Shown: positions 47,175 through 56,581 of the stretch, in pieces
Numbering within the stretch: the stretch's first letter is position 1
Layout: each line of letters opens with the position of its first letter
Source: Limimonas halophila
Lineage (GTDB): Bacteria; Pseudomonadota; Alphaproteobacteria; Kiloniellales; Rhodovibrionaceae
DNA length: 64,000 bases
Direction of reading: 5' to 3'
NCBI RefSeq assembly: GCF_900100655.1
Contig: NZ_FNCE01000001.1
Span: 569,252 to 633,251 of the forward strand
Notes under the pieces: model-generated
The model's database searches: none
Told to the model about the DNA's origin: nothing
The model's input: only the letters and a program-made list of their open reading frames with translations
Program-made: the position numbers and the translations under genes

Positions 47175-48407
47175 TCATTCCGCGGCCACGGCCTCCTGCG
47201 GGGCGGCCTGGGCGCGCTCCCAGTCGGTGATGTAGTCACGCGTCAGCGGCACGGCGTCCTGCCGCCGGGCAAGCTGCATCTGGAACACCATCTGGCCCAT
47301 GTGGCGGAAGGACACCTCGCAGCCGGCGAGATAGAACTCCCACATGCGGCAGAACCGTTCGTCGTAGAGGTCCTTGACGCGGTCCCGGTTCGCCATGAAG
47401 CGCTCGCGCCAAGCGCGCAGCGTCTCCGCGTAGTGCAGGCGCAGGATCTCGATATCCGTCACCCACAGGCCGGTGCGCTCGACGACGGCCAGCACCTCCG
47501 ACAGCGCCGGGGTGTAGCCGCCGGGGAAGATGTATTTGCGCAGCCACGGGTTGGTGCCGCCCGGCGGGTCCATGCGCCCGATGGAATGCAGCAGGGCCAC
47601 CCCGTCGTCGGCCAAGCGGTCGCGCACCGTGCGGAAGAACTCGGGGTAGTGGGCCGTGCCCACGTGCTCGAACATCCCCACCGAGACGATGCGGTCGAAG
47701 CGCCCCGAGAGGTTGCGGTAGTCCTCCAGCTTGAAATCGACCCTGCCGTCCAGGCCCGCCTTGCGCGCGCGCTCGCGCGAGAGCTTGATCTGCTCATCCG
47801 ACAGCGTGAGCCCCGTGACCTGCGCATCCGCCGTGTTTGCCAGGTAAAGGCCCAGACCGCCCCAGCCGGAGCCGATGTCGAGCACCGAGAGACCCGGCCG
47901 GTCGAGCCGCAGCTTCGCCGCGATGTGGCGCTTCTTGTCGTGCTGCGCCTGTTCCAGGGTGTTGTCGGGGTGCGTGAAATAGGCGCAGGAATACTGCCGG
48001 TCGCTGTCCAGGAAGAGATCGTAGAGCTCGCCCGAGAGGTCGTAGTGGTGGGCGACGTTGCGGCGCGCCCGGCTGACCGGGTTGAAGGTCTGGATCGGGC
48101 GCAGCGCCCGGCCCACGCGGTCGAACATGCCCCACAGCGGGTGCTGCTCCACGTTGACGACGTTGCGGCCGGCGAGTTCGAGAAAATCGTAAAGGCTGCC
48201 GTCCTCCACCGTCAGGCGGCCGTCCATGTAGGCCTCGCCGAGGTGGAGTTTCGGGTTCGTCAGCAGCTTGTATTCGGTGGCGCGATCGTGCAGCCGCACC
48301 GTGACGCGCGGTTCACCCCGGCCGAAGGTCTCCGATTTGCCCGCCGCATCCACGACCGTCAGCGTGCCTTCCCGCACGACTTGCCGGAACAGCAGCGCGG
48401 CCAGCAT
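47175..48407 (-). CDS. cfa: Cyclopropane-fatty-acyl-phospholipid synthase family
   Basis: 410 residues from ATG 48407 (MLAALLFRQVVREG). SAM-binding VLDIGSGWGGLGLYLA, VTGLTLSDEQIKLSRERA and VGMFEHVGTAHYPEFF are typical of Cfa enzymes, as are the C-terminal WEFYLAGCEVSFR and HMGQMVFQMQLAR. It transfers a methylene group from SAM to unsaturated acyl chains of membrane lipids. Confidence 0.93.
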   Translation of the reverse strand: MLAALLFRQVVREGTLTVVDAAGKSETFGRGEPRVTVRLHDRATEYKLLTNPKLHLGEAYMDGRLTVEDGSLYDFLELAGRNVVNVEQHPLWGMFDRVGRALRPIQTFNPVSRARRNVAHHYDLSGELYDLFLDSDRQYSCAYFTHPDNTLEQAQHDKKRHIAAKLRLDRPGLSVLDIGSGWGGLGLYLANTADAQVTGLTLSDEQIKLSRERARKAGLDGRVDFKLEDYRNLSGRFDRIVSVGMFEHVGTAHYPEFFRTVRDRLADDGVALLHSIGRMDPPGGTNPWLRKYIFPGGYTPALSEVLAVVERTGLWVTDIEILRLHYAETLRAWRERFMANRDRVKDLYDERFCRMWEFYLAGCEVSFRHMGQMVFQMQLARRQDAVPLTRDYITDWERAQAAPQEAVAAE

Positions 48408-48641
48408 GGGTGCGTCTCTCCCGTCCGAAGCGGGCCAGGCCGGGGCGGCGACAGCAGCGCTCCGCCCCGTCGGGCCTGCCCGCACGATCCAACATGCGAG
48501 CATACGGAACGGCTCGGACCACCCGGGCCGAGCCGTCTCAACCTCACTTGGCTGAAGTTTAGCGAAGCCGGAAATACGGGTCCAGCCGCCGCCCGGCGGC
48601 GATGCGCGCCGAACGGCGACCGGACGTTTCGTGCGGAGACG

Positions 48642-49232
48642 TTAGCCCGTGGTCTCTTCGGGCTGGCCGCTTTCCTCTTCCAGCGCCTCGACCTCGGAGA
48701 GCACCTCGTCGACCGCCTGCTCGGCGATCTCGCGCTGCTCCTCGACGCTGACGGTGCGGCCGGCGGACGCCTGATGCTCGGCCTCCGCCTCGGAGCGGGC
48801 CACGTTGACGGTGACGCTGGCCTCGACCTCGGCGTGCAGGCGCACGGCGATCGGGTGCAGCCCCACCGACTTGATCTGGCGGTCCAGCAGCACCTGGCCG
48901 CGCTCCACCTGGGCGCCCTTCTCGCGCAGGGCGTCGGCGATGTCGCGCGCGGTGACGGACCCGTAGAGCTGGCCCGTCTCGCCGGCCTGACGGATCATGG
49001 TGAGCGACAGGCCGTTGATCTTTTCCGCGGCCTTCTCGGCCTCCCGGCGGCGCTCGAGGTTGCGCGCCTCGATCTCCGCCCGGCGGGCACGGAAGTACTC
49101 GCGGTTGCTTTCATTGGCGCGCAGCGCCTTGCCCTGGGGCAGGAGGTAGTTGCGCGCGAAGCCGTCGCGCACGCGCACCTCGTCGCCCATGTGGCCCAGG
49201 CTGCCCACGCGCTCCAAGAGAATCACGTTCAT
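48642..49232 (-). CDS. rplI: 50S ribosomal protein L9
   Basis: 196 residues, longer than the ~150 of E. coli L9 through an acidic C-terminal tail. [20 protein letters not shown] starts the conserved N-terminal domain, and [16 protein letters not shown] is its RNA-binding part. A long helix links to the C-terminal domain ([14 protein letters not shown]). Last gene of rpsF-rpsR-rplI. Confidence 0.97.
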   Translation of the reverse strand: MNVILLERVGSLGHMGDEVRVRDGFARNYLLPQGKALRANESNREYFRARRAEIEARNLERRREAEKAAEKINGLSLTMIRQAGETGQLYGSVTARDIADALREKGAQVERGQVLLDRQIKSVGLHPIAVRLHAEVEASVTVNVARSEAEAEHQASAGRTVSVEEQREIAEQAVDEVLSEVEALEEESGQPEETTG

Positions 49233-49263
49233 GACCGTTTCCTCCTTCGCGCCGGAACCGGCG

Positions 49264-49521
49264 TTACGAAATCACGTAGGGCAGCAGGGCCAGGTGACGC
49301 GCGCGCTTGATCGCCTGCGCCAGCTCGCGCTGCTTCTTGGCCGAGACGGCCGTGATGCGGCTGGGCACGATCTTGCCGCGCTCACTGATGAAGCGCTGCA
49401 GCAGCTTGGTGTCCTTGTAGTCGATCGTGGGCGCGTTCGGGCCCGAGAAGGGGCAGCTCTTGCGCCGACGATAGAAGGGGCGGCGAACGGCGCCGCCGCG
49501 GCTGACGATTTCGACTGCCAT
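49264..49521 (-). CDS. rpsR: 30S ribosomal protein S18
   Basis: 85 residues. [20 protein letters not shown] followed by [20 protein letters not shown] matches the conserved core of S18, and it ends [11 protein letters not shown]. It binds 16S rRNA with S6. It lies between rpsF and rplI. Confidence 0.97.
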   Translation of the reverse strand: MAVEIVSRGGAVRRPFYRRRKSCPFSGPNAPTIDYKDTKLLQRFISERGKIVPSRITAVSAKKQRELAQAIKRARHLALLPYVIS

Positions 49522-49610
49522 GCCGGTCTGTCCTCCGTTGCGTCCGGTTCACCCCGGCTGGCCGAACGGTCGATGGGCCGGGGCGTGTGGAATGCGGGCT
49601 GAGGCGCGCG

Positions 49611-49988
49611 TTACTCGTTCCGGCGCCGGCCGCCCCGGCCACCGCCGCGGCGCCCGTCTTTGCGCTCCTTGCGCTCCATCATCACCGAGGGATTGTCATC
49701 CAGCGTCTCGGTGCGAAGCGTGAGATAGCGGATGATGTCCTCGTTGAAGCGCATGTTGCGCTCGAGCTCGTGAACCGCTTCCGGCGGGCAATCGAGATTG
49801 AACATCACGTAATGCCCCTTGCGGTTCTTCTTGATCCGGTACGCGAGGTTGCGCAGGCCCCAGTGCTCGGTCTTGGTCACGCGACCGCCGTACTCCTCGA
49901 CGATCTGCTGAAACTGACCGGCCAACTCTTCCACGTTGGAGGACGACACGTCCTGGCGTGCGATGAACACGCTCTCGTAATACGGCAT
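49611..49988 (-). CDS. rpsF: 30S ribosomal protein S6
   Basis: 125 residues from ATG 49988, with a strong GAGGAG ribosome binding site. MPYYESVFIARQDVSSSNVE and HWGLRNLAYRIKKNRKGHY are S6 signatures; the C-terminal tail is basic and glycine-rich. A small hairpin (CCGT-GGAGCT-ACGG on the coding strand) lies about 40 bp upstream of the start. S6:S18 is known to autoregulate through an rpsF leader in other bacteria, but I cannot confirm that motif here. Confidence 0.97.
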   Translation of the reverse strand: MPYYESVFIARQDVSSSNVEELAGQFQQIVEEYGGRVTKTEHWGLRNLAYRIKKNRKGHYVMFNLDCPPEAVHELERNMRFNEDIIRYLTLRTETLDDNPSVMMERKERKDGRRGGGRGGRRRNE

Positions 49989-50345
49989 CTGTTGTCCGCT
50001 CCTCTTGGCTGTTTCGCGGGCCGTAGCTCCACGGACTTGGACCGGGAAGCCGGGCGGCCCTAGCCGGCCCGTCTCCAAGCCCGCCGGCGATCCGGCAGGC
50101 CCCCGCCGCGGGCCGGCGAGGAGGCTTTGCGAGGAGGCCGGAGCATACAAACCAGCGTGCGCAACGCAACAGGGTGCGGCCCGCTTTCCGTCGTTCGCGC
50201 GGGCTCGATTCACCCGGACACCCGCGTGGGATACGATGCAATCCCGCAATGATGTGCGGTGAACCTTGACAGGAGCCGGGCAGACGCTATGCCTGCGCCG
50301 CGCTCGCCAGCACCGTGCGCCATTTCGATTTGAGGAGCGTTCGCC
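49989..50345. other. Divergent promoter region between rpsF and fabD
   Basis: 357 bp without a supported gene. It contains the rpsF leader on the minus strand, a GC-rich middle with several short inverted repeats, and a candidate fabD promoter near its right end. Confidence 0.6.
50266..50293 (+). promoter_or_regulatory. Putative fabD promoter
   Basis: TTGACA (50266-50271) is a perfect -35 element. TATGCC (50288-50293) follows at 16-bp spacing as a weaker -10. The fabD start lies 52 bp downstream of it. Confidence 0.45.
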
Positions 50346-51290
50346 ATGGCGCGGGCTTTCGTGTTTCCCGGGCAGGGCTCGCAGGCAGTCGGCATGGGCC
50401 GTGAATTGGCGGCCACCTACGCCAGCGCGCGCGAGACCTTCGAGGAAATCGACGACGCGCTGAGCCAGCACCTGTCGCGCCTGATGGCGGAGGGGCCGGA
50501 GGATGAGTTGACGCTCACCGCCAACGCGCAGCCGGCGCTGATGGCCGTCAGCCTGGCCGTCGTGCGCGTGGTGGAGGAGCAGGGCCGCCTGCGCCTGGCC
50601 GATCACGGGGCCTTCATGGCGGGTCACTCCCTGGGCGAGTACTCGGCGCTGGCCGCCGCGGGCTCGCTGGACGTGGCGACGACGGCCCGGCTATTGCGCA
50701 CGCGCGGGCAGGCGATGCAGGACGCGGTGCCGGTGGGCCAGGGCGCGATGGCGGCGCTCATGGGTCTCAACCTGGACACCGTTCGCGATATCGCCGAGCA
50801 GGCCGCGGATCAGGGCGTCTGCGAGCCGGCGAACGACAACGCGCCGGGACAGGTCGTCGTCAGCGGCGACACGGCCGCAGTGGAGCGCGCGGTGACGCTC
50901 GCCAAGGAGCGCGGCGCCAAGCGGGCGGTCATGCTGCCGGTCTCCGCACCCTTCCACTGTCGCCTGATGACGCCGGCGGCTGAGACGATGGAGCGGGCGC
51001 TGGCCGACACGCCGATCGCCGCGCCCAGCCTGCCGGTCGTCAGCAACGTGACCGCGCAGCCGGAAACCGAGCCCGAAGCCATCCGCGAGCGCCTCGTGGA
51101 GCAGGTGACGCGCACAGTGCGCTGGCGCGAGAGCGTGCAGACAATGCAGGCGCGGGACGTGGACACGCTCGTCGAGGTGGGCCACGGCACGACGCTCAGC
51201 GGCCTCGCGCGGCGCATCGACCGCTCGCTGGCGAGCCAGGCCGTGGGCGGGCCGGAGCAGATCGACGCGTTGCTGGAGCGCCTGAGCTGA
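50346..51290 (+). CDS. fabD: Malonyl-CoA:ACP transacylase
   Basis: 314 residues with an upstream GAGGAG ribosome binding site. It loads malonate onto ACP. VFPGQGSQAVGMG starts the fold, GHSLGEYSALAAAG carries the catalytic Ser, and LPVSAPFHCRLM the catalytic His. First gene of the fatty-acid cluster fabD-fabG-acpP-fabF-mltG. Confidence 0.97.
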   Translation: MARAFVFPGQGSQAVGMGRELAATYASARETFEEIDDALSQHLSRLMAEGPEDELTLTANAQPALMAVSLAVVRVVEEQGRLRLADHGAFMAGHSLGEYSALAAAGSLDVATTARLLRTRGQAMQDAVPVGQGAMAALMGLNLDTVRDIAEQAADQGVCEPANDNAPGQVVVSGDTAAVERAVTLAKERGAKRAVMLPVSAPFHCRLMTPAAETMERALADTPIAAPSLPVVSNVTAQPETEPEAIRERLVEQVTRTVRWRESVQTMQARDVDTLVEVGHGTTLSGLARRIDRSLASQAVGGPEQIDALLERLS

Positions 51291-51340
51291 ATCGCAGCGC
51301 GCAGGGCGCGCGGACTGTATCGCGGACGTGAGGAGGCGGG

Positions 51341-52078
51341 ATGTTCGACCTGACCGGCAAGGCGGCGCTGGTGACCGGCGCCTCCGGCGGAATCGGCGGC
51401 GCGATCGCGCGCACGCTTCACGCCCAGGGCGCCTCGGTGGCCCTGTCCGGCACGCGGCGCGAGAAGCTGGACACCCTGGCCGACGAGTTGGGCGAGCGCG
51501 TGGCCGTAACGCCCTGCGACCTGCGCGACGGCGACGCCGTGAGCAAGCTGCCGGGCGAGGCCGAGAAGGCGCTGGGTTCGCTGGACATCCTGGTGAACAA
51601 CGCCGGGCTGACGCGCGACACCCTCGTCATGCGCATGAAGGACGAGGACTGGCAGGACGTGCTGGACGTCAACCTGACGGCCGCCTTCCGCCTGTCGCGC
51701 GGCGCGCTCAAGGGCATGATGAAGCGCCGTTGGGGCCGCATCATCAACGTCGCCTCGGTCGTGGGCGCGATCGGCAATCCGGGGCAGGGCAACTACGTCG
51801 CCTCGAAGGCCGGGCTGATGGGCTTCAGCAAGTCGCTGGCAGCGGAAACGGCCGCGCGCGGCATCACGGTCAACTGCATCGCGCCCGGATTCATCGAGTC
51901 CGCCATGACAGACGAGTTGAGCGAGGATCAGCGCGAGCAGATCCTGGCGCGCATTCCCGCCGGCCGCATGGGCCAGGCGGACGAGGTGGCGTCCGCCGCC
52001 GCCTATCTCGCAAGTCCGGCAGCAAGCTACGTCACGGGCCATACCTTGCACGTCAACGGGGGAATGGCCATGCTGTGA
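51341..52078 (+). CDS. fabG: 3-oxoacyl-ACP reductase
   Basis: 245 residues. LVTGASGGIGGAIARTLHAQ is the NADPH-binding motif, NNAGLTRDTLVMRMKDEDW is diagnostic of FabG, and NVASVVGAIGNPGQGNYVAS contains the catalytic Ser and Tyr. It ends VTGHTLHVNGGMAML. It lies 50 bp after fabD. Confidence 0.97.
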   Translation: MFDLTGKAALVTGASGGIGGAIARTLHAQGASVALSGTRREKLDTLADELGERVAVTPCDLRDGDAVSKLPGEAEKALGSLDILVNNAGLTRDTLVMRMKDEDWQDVLDVNLTAAFRLSRGALKGMMKRRWGRIINVASVVGAIGNPGQGNYVASKAGLMGFSKSLAAETAARGITVNCIAPGFIESAMTDELSEDQREQILARIPAGRMGQADEVASAAAYLASPAASYVTGHTLHVNGGMAML

Positions 52079-52214
52079 CCCCTGTTTCGGGGGTTATGGC
52101 TGGCCAGTGCATGGCCGCCTGTGCTAGCAGCCGACGCCGTTTCACTGTGTGCGGATGCATCCCGGATGGATGCATCCGGGATGCTCACACCGAGGGGAAG
52201 GGTCACGACAAGCC
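52079..52214 (+). promoter_or_regulatory. acpP leader with an 11-bp hairpin
   Basis: GCATCCCGGAT (52158-52168) pairs perfectly with ATCCGGGATGC (52175-52185) around the loop GGATGC, 29 bp before the acpP start. Flanking GTGTG and CACAC could extend it. No T-run follows, so it is not a typical terminator. It may affect the very high expression of acpP relative to fabG, or be an operator. Confidence 0.5.
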
Positions 52215-52457
52215 ATGAGTGAGAACGACACCGGCGAGCGCGTGAAGAAGATCGTCGTCGAGCACCTGGGCGTCGACGAGTCCAAGGTCACCGACAACGC
52301 CAGCTTCATCGACGATCTGGGCGCCGACAGCCTCGACACCGTCGAGCTGGTCATGGCGTTCGAGGAGGAGTTCGGCTGCGAGATTCCGGACGACGCGGCC
52401 GAAAAGATCGTGACCGTCAAGGACGCGGTGAACTTCATCCAGGAGCACGCCGGCTGA
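52215..52457 (+). CDS. acpP: Acyl carrier protein
   Basis: 80 residues from ATG 52215. Highly acidic and helical, with Ser39 in [20 protein letters not shown] as the phosphopantetheine attachment site. It carries growing acyl chains. It lies between fabG and fabF as in most proteobacteria. Confidence 0.98.
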   Translation: MSENDTGERVKKIVVEHLGVDESKVTDNASFIDDLGADSLDTVELVMAFEEEFGCEIPDDAAEKIVTVKDAVNFIQEHAG

Positions 52458-52495
52458 AGCCCATCCGGACACGCTGAGCGAGCCGAACCGCGCCC

Positions 52496-53764
52496 ATGAG
52501 ACGCGTAGTGATCACCGGCCTGGGCTTGCTGACGCCGCTTGGATGCGGCGTCGAAGCCTCGTGGCAGCGCCTTCTCGACGGCCAGTCCGGCGTTCGGGAG
52601 ATCGATTCCTTCGACGTTTCGGACATTGCCTCCCGCATCGCGGGGCAGGTGCCCAGGGGCACCAAGGCCGACGGGGGCTTCGACCCCGACGAGTGGGTGG
52701 CCCGCAAGGACCAGCGCAAGCTGGACGAGTTCATCGTCTACGGCTTGTGCGCGGCGCAGCAGGCCGTCGAGGATTCGGGCTGGATGCCCGAGGACGAGGA
52801 GAGCCGCGACCGGACCGGCGTGATGATCGGCTCCGGCATCGGCGGTCTCCAGACGATCTGCGAGGGGGCCGTGACCGTGCGCGAGCGCGGGCCCCGGCGC
52901 CTGTCGCCGTTCTTCATCCCGGCGGCGCTGATCAACCTCGTCTCGGGGCAGGTGTCCATCCGCTACGGCTTCCGCGGCCCCAACCACGCCGTGGTCACGG
53001 CGTGCTCGACCGGGGCGCACGCCATCGGCGACGCGGCGCGGCTGATCGCGCTGGACGACGCCGACGTCATGGTGGCCGGGGGTGCGGAAGCCGCGGTGTG
53101 CCGCGTGGGCATGGCCGGCTTCTCCTCCGCCAAGGCGCTGTCCACCGGCTACAACGACCAGCCCGAGCGGGCGTCGCGCCCGTGGGACCAGGGCCGCGAC
53201 GGCTTTGTCATGGGCGAAGGTGCCGGCACGGTCGTGCTGGAAGAACTGGAGCACGCCAAGGCCCGCGGCGCGCCGATCTACGGTGAGGTCCTGGGCTACG
53301 GCATGTCCGGCGACGCCTACCACATCACCGCCCCGGCGGAGGACGGCAACGGCGCCTACCGCTCGATGAAGGGCGCCCTGCGCTCGGCGAAGCTGGATGC
53401 GACGGACATCGACTACGTCAACGCGCACGGCACCTCGACGCCGCGCGGGGACGAGATCGAGCTGAACGCCGTGAAGCGGCTGTTCGGCGATCACGCCTAC
53501 ACCATGTCGATGTCGTCCACGAAATCCGCCATCGGCCACCTGCTGGGCGCGGCCGGTGCCGTGGAGGCCATCTTCTCCATCCTGGCGACCCAGCGCGGGG
53601 TGGTGCCGCCGACGCTTAACCTGGACGACCCGTCGCCGGAGTGCGACGATGTCGACCTCGTGCCGCACCAGGCGAAGGAACGGCCGGTCCGCCGGGCGCT
53701 GTCCAATTCCTTCGGGTTCGGGGGCACGAATGCGAGCGTCATCTTCGGGACGTACGAGGGCTGA
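52496..53764 (+). CDS. fabF: 3-oxoacyl-ACP synthase II
   Basis: 422 residues. MRRVVITGLGLLTPLGCGVE is the KAS II start. The catalytic Cys is in VVTACSTGAHAIGDAARLI, with His in VNAHGTSTPRGDEIE and KSAIGHLLGAAGAVE. It elongates acyl-ACP, including temperature control of unsaturated chains in E. coli. Confidence 0.97.
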   Translation: MRRVVITGLGLLTPLGCGVEASWQRLLDGQSGVREIDSFDVSDIASRIAGQVPRGTKADGGFDPDEWVARKDQRKLDEFIVYGLCAAQQAVEDSGWMPEDEESRDRTGVMIGSGIGGLQTICEGAVTVRERGPRRLSPFFIPAALINLVSGQVSIRYGFRGPNHAVVTACSTGAHAIGDAARLIALDDADVMVAGGAEAAVCRVGMAGFSSAKALSTGYNDQPERASRPWDQGRDGFVMGEGAGTVVLEELEHAKARGAPIYGEVLGYGMSGDAYHITAPAEDGNGAYRSMKGALRSAKLDATDIDYVNAHGTSTPRGDEIELNAVKRLFGDHAYTMSMSSTKSAIGHLLGAAGAVEAIFSILATQRGVVPPTLNLDDPSPECDDVDLVPHQAKERPVRRALSNSFGFGGTNASVIFGTYEG

Positions 53765-53776
53765 CGGCGGGAGCGC

Positions 53777-54754
53777 GTGAGGCGGCTGCTCGTTCTTCTC
53801 TCCTTCTTCGCCACCGGCATCGTCGTTGCCGGGGCGACCGGGCTGATCTGGGGCACGAAGCAGTTCGAATCGCCCGGCCCGCTGGAAGCGCGCACGACGG
53901 TCGAGATTCCGCACGGCGCAGGGCTGTCGACCGTCGCGCGCAAGCTGAAGGCTGCGGGCGTTATCGAACACGAACTCGTCTTCAGCCTCGGTGCGCGTCT
54001 GACGGACCGGGCCGGCGCCCTCAAGGCCGGCGAGTACGCCTTCCCGCCGGCCGTCAGTCCCGACAAGGCGCTGGCGCGGATCGTCGCCGGCCGCACCGTG
54101 ACCTACAGCCTGACGATTCCCGAGGGCCTGACCAGCGCCCAGGTGGTCGAGCGCGTGCGCGAGGCCGAGGCGCTGTCCGGCGCGATCCGCGAGATCCCGG
54201 CAGAGGGCACGCTGCTGCCGGAAACCTACACCTACAGCCGCGGTCACACGCGGGCGCGCATGATCAACCGCATGCAGGCGTCGATGGACCGCCTGCTGGC
54301 GAAGCTCTGGCCCGAGCGCGCCACGGATTTGCCCATCCATTCCAAGCGCGAGGCCGTGACGCTGGCCTCGATCGTGGAAAAGGAAACGGCCGTTCCGGAC
54401 GAGCGCGCCGTGATCGCCGGCGTCTTCATCAACCGGCTGCGCAAGGGCATGCGCCTTCAGTCCGACCCCACGGTGCGCTATGCCGTCACCGAGGGCGAAA
54501 AGACGCTCGACCGGCCGTTGACGCAAGCCGATCTGGACCGCGACGACCCCTACAACACCTACACCCGCAAGGGGCTGCCGCCGGGGCCCATCGCAAACCC
54601 CGGCCGCGCGGCGATCAAGGCGGCGCTGAACCCGGCGGACACCGAGTACCTCTATTTCGTCGCCAGCGGCAACGGCGGCCACGCCTTCGCCAAGACGCTG
54701 GAAGCCCACAACGAGAACGTCGCCGAGTACCGCGAGCGGCAGCGCAGCAATTAA
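53777..54754 (+). CDS. mltG: Endolytic transglycosylase MltG (YceG-like)
   Basis: 325 residues from GTG 53777. One N-terminal membrane helix (LLVLLSFFATGIVVAGATGL), a LysM-like segment, then the catalytic domain with LASIVEKETAVPDERAVIAG (Glu of the EKET motif) and LQSDPTVRYA, ending YLYFVASGNGGHAFAKTLEA. It cuts nascent peptidoglycan strands. It converges with and overlaps the SDR gene end by 4 bp. Confidence 0.95.
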   Translation: MRRLLVLLSFFATGIVVAGATGLIWGTKQFESPGPLEARTTVEIPHGAGLSTVARKLKAAGVIEHELVFSLGARLTDRAGALKAGEYAFPPAVSPDKALARIVAGRTVTYSLTIPEGLTSAQVVERVREAEALSGAIREIPAEGTLLPETYTYSRGHTRARMINRMQASMDRLLAKLWPERATDLPIHSKREAVTLASIVEKETAVPDERAVIAGVFINRLRKGMRLQSDPTVRYAVTEGEKTLDRPLTQADLDRDDPYNTYTRKGLPPGPIANPGRAAIKAALNPADTEYLYFVASGNGGHAFAKTLEAHNENVAEYRERQRSN

Positions 54755-55536
54755 TCCTTGGCGGGCAGGCGGCTGAGCAGCGCGTCCGTGACACCCGGCG
54801 GTAGCGCGGCCAGCAGCCACACGGCCGCCGCCAGCGGGCGCGGAAAGCTGATACGCGGTTTGTCTTTCGCCAACCTTCGTTTGATGCGCCAGGCGGCACG
54901 GTCGGCGTCCATCAGGAAGGGCATGGGGAAGGCGTTCACCGACGTCATTGGCGTTTCCACGAAGCCAGGACAGACCACGCTGACGCCGATCCCCGCGTCC
55001 GCCAGATGGCCGCGCAGGGCTTCGCCCCAAACGCGCACGGCCGCCTTGCTGGCGCAGTAGGCGGGCGCCCCCGGGAAGCCGCGAAAGGCCGCCAGCGAGC
55101 TGACGATGGCGATCTGGCCGCGTCCGCGTTCGCGCATGCGCTCGATCCCCGGGTCCAGGGTGTTGAGCACGCCGCCCAGGTTGGTGGCGAAGATGGCGCG
55201 CGCCTGCTCGGCGCTTTCGGCGCCGCTTCCCGTGCCGGCGGAAATGCCGGCGTTGGCGATCGCCAGCTCCAGCGGGGCGGTCGCGTCCGCCTCGGCCACC
55301 CACGCGGCCGTTGCTTCGCGGTCGTCCACGTCCAGCGTGCGGGTGTTCACCTGGGCACCCGACTGCCGCGCGGCCGCCGCGACCTGCTCGAGCCGCTCGG
55401 CGTTGCGCCCGCTGAGGAAGAGGGTCACGCCCGGCGCCGCGTACGCGCGCGCCAGTGCCGCGCCGATGCCGCTGGACGCGCCGGTGATAAGCACGGATCG
55501 GGGGTCGCGGACGGCGTTCGCCACGCACGCCTCCAT
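54751..55536 (-). CDS. Short-chain dehydrogenase/reductase
   Basis: 261 residues. SVLITGASSGIGAALARAYA is the cofactor loop, IANAGISAGTG the NAG motif, and IVSSLAAFRGFPGAPAYCAS holds the catalytic Ser and Tyr, with Lys just after. It ends hydrophobic (AVWLLAALPPGVTDALLSRL), possibly membrane-associated. Substrate unknown. Confidence 0.9.
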   Translation of the reverse strand: MEACVANAVRDPRSVLITGASSGIGAALARAYAAPGVTLFLSGRNAERLEQVAAAARQSGAQVNTRTLDVDDREATAAWVAEADATAPLELAIANAGISAGTGSGAESAEQARAIFATNLGGVLNTLDPGIERMRERGRGQIAIVSSLAAFRGFPGAPAYCASKAAVRVWGEALRGHLADAGIGVSVVCPGFVETPMTSVNAFPMPFLMDADRAAWRIKRRLAKDKPRISFPRPLAAAVWLLAALPPGVTDALLSRLPAKD

Positions 55537-55681
55537 CGCAGAGGGTGAATCACCGGCTGAACGTTAGCGGCACGGACCGTGCCACCCAAGCGTGCGCCCG
55601 CACGGATTGCGGCATCTTGTGCCCGGGCGCGGCGCGTGGCACCTCTCGCGCACCCGCAGACCTTTAGCACGGGGAAGCGCC

Positions 55682-56572
55682 GTGACCGTCGCCAGCATGA
55701 CCGGATTTGCCCGCCGCGACGGCGGGGACGACCAGGTCGCCTGGACCTGGGAGCTGAAGAGCGTCAACGCGCGCGGGCTCGACGTGCGCCTGCGCCTGCC
55801 GAACGGCATGGAAGCGCTGGAGCAGCGCGTGCGCAGCGCGGTGCAGGGCGTGTGCACGCGCGGCACTGTCAACGTCACGCTCTCGCTGGACCGTGGGCAG
55901 ACGCAGCCGAGCTTCCAGGTCAACCGCGAGATGCTGAACCAGCTGCTTGCGCTGTCGCGGGAGATCGCGGGCGAAACCGAGGTCGCGCCGCCGCGCGTCG
56001 ACGGCCTGCTCAACATCAAGGGCGTGCTTCAAACCGCCGACACGCCCGAGGAAGACCCGGACGTCGTCGGCGCGCGCCAGGAGAAGATGCTGGCCGACCT
56101 GGACGGCGCGCTGGCGGAGCTGGGCGAGGCGCGCCGCGCCGAGGGCGAGCGCCTGAAGACCGCGGCCATGGCGCACCTGGACGAAATCGCCGGCCTGATC
56201 GACACCGCCCGTGCCAGCGCCGCGGCGCAGCCCGACGCCCTGCGCGAGCGCCTGCGCCGTCAGGTCGCCGAGCTGCTGGACACGGACGTGGGGCTGTCCG
56301 AGGACCGGCTGGCGCAGGAGGCCGCCGTGCTGGCCAGCAAGGCCGACGTGCGCGAGGAGCTAGACCGGCTCGCCGCCCACGACGCCGCCGTGCGCGAGCT
56401 TCTGACGCAGGGCGGGGCGATCGGCCGGCGCCTGGACTTCTTCTGTCAGGAACTCAACCGCGAAGCCAACACGGTGTGCTCGAAGTCGAGCGACACGGCG
56501 TTGACCCGCACGGGTGTGGCGCTCAAGAACGCCGTCGAGCAGCTTCGCGAGCAGGTCCAGAACATCGAGTGA
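55682..56572 (+). CDS. yicC: YicC family endoribonuclease-like protein
   Basis: 296 residues from GTG 55682 (VTVASMTGFARRDG); ATG 55697 is possible. WELKSVNARGLDVRLRLPNG near the start and DFFCQELNREANTVCSKSSD near the end are the two conserved YicC blocks. YicC proteins are RNA endonucleases linked to growth-phase control. It is followed by gmk after 9 bp, a widely conserved pair. Confidence 0.95.
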   Translation: MTVASMTGFARRDGGDDQVAWTWELKSVNARGLDVRLRLPNGMEALEQRVRSAVQGVCTRGTVNVTLSLDRGQTQPSFQVNREMLNQLLALSREIAGETEVAPPRVDGLLNIKGVLQTADTPEEDPDVVGARQEKMLADLDGALAELGEARRAEGERLKTAAMAHLDEIAGLIDTARASAAAQPDALRERLRRQVAELLDTDVGLSEDRLAQEAAVLASKADVREELDRLAAHDAAVRELLTQGGAIGRRLDFFCQELNREANTVCSKSSDTALTRTGVALKNAVEQLREQVQNIE

Positions 56573-56581
56573 GCCGAAACC

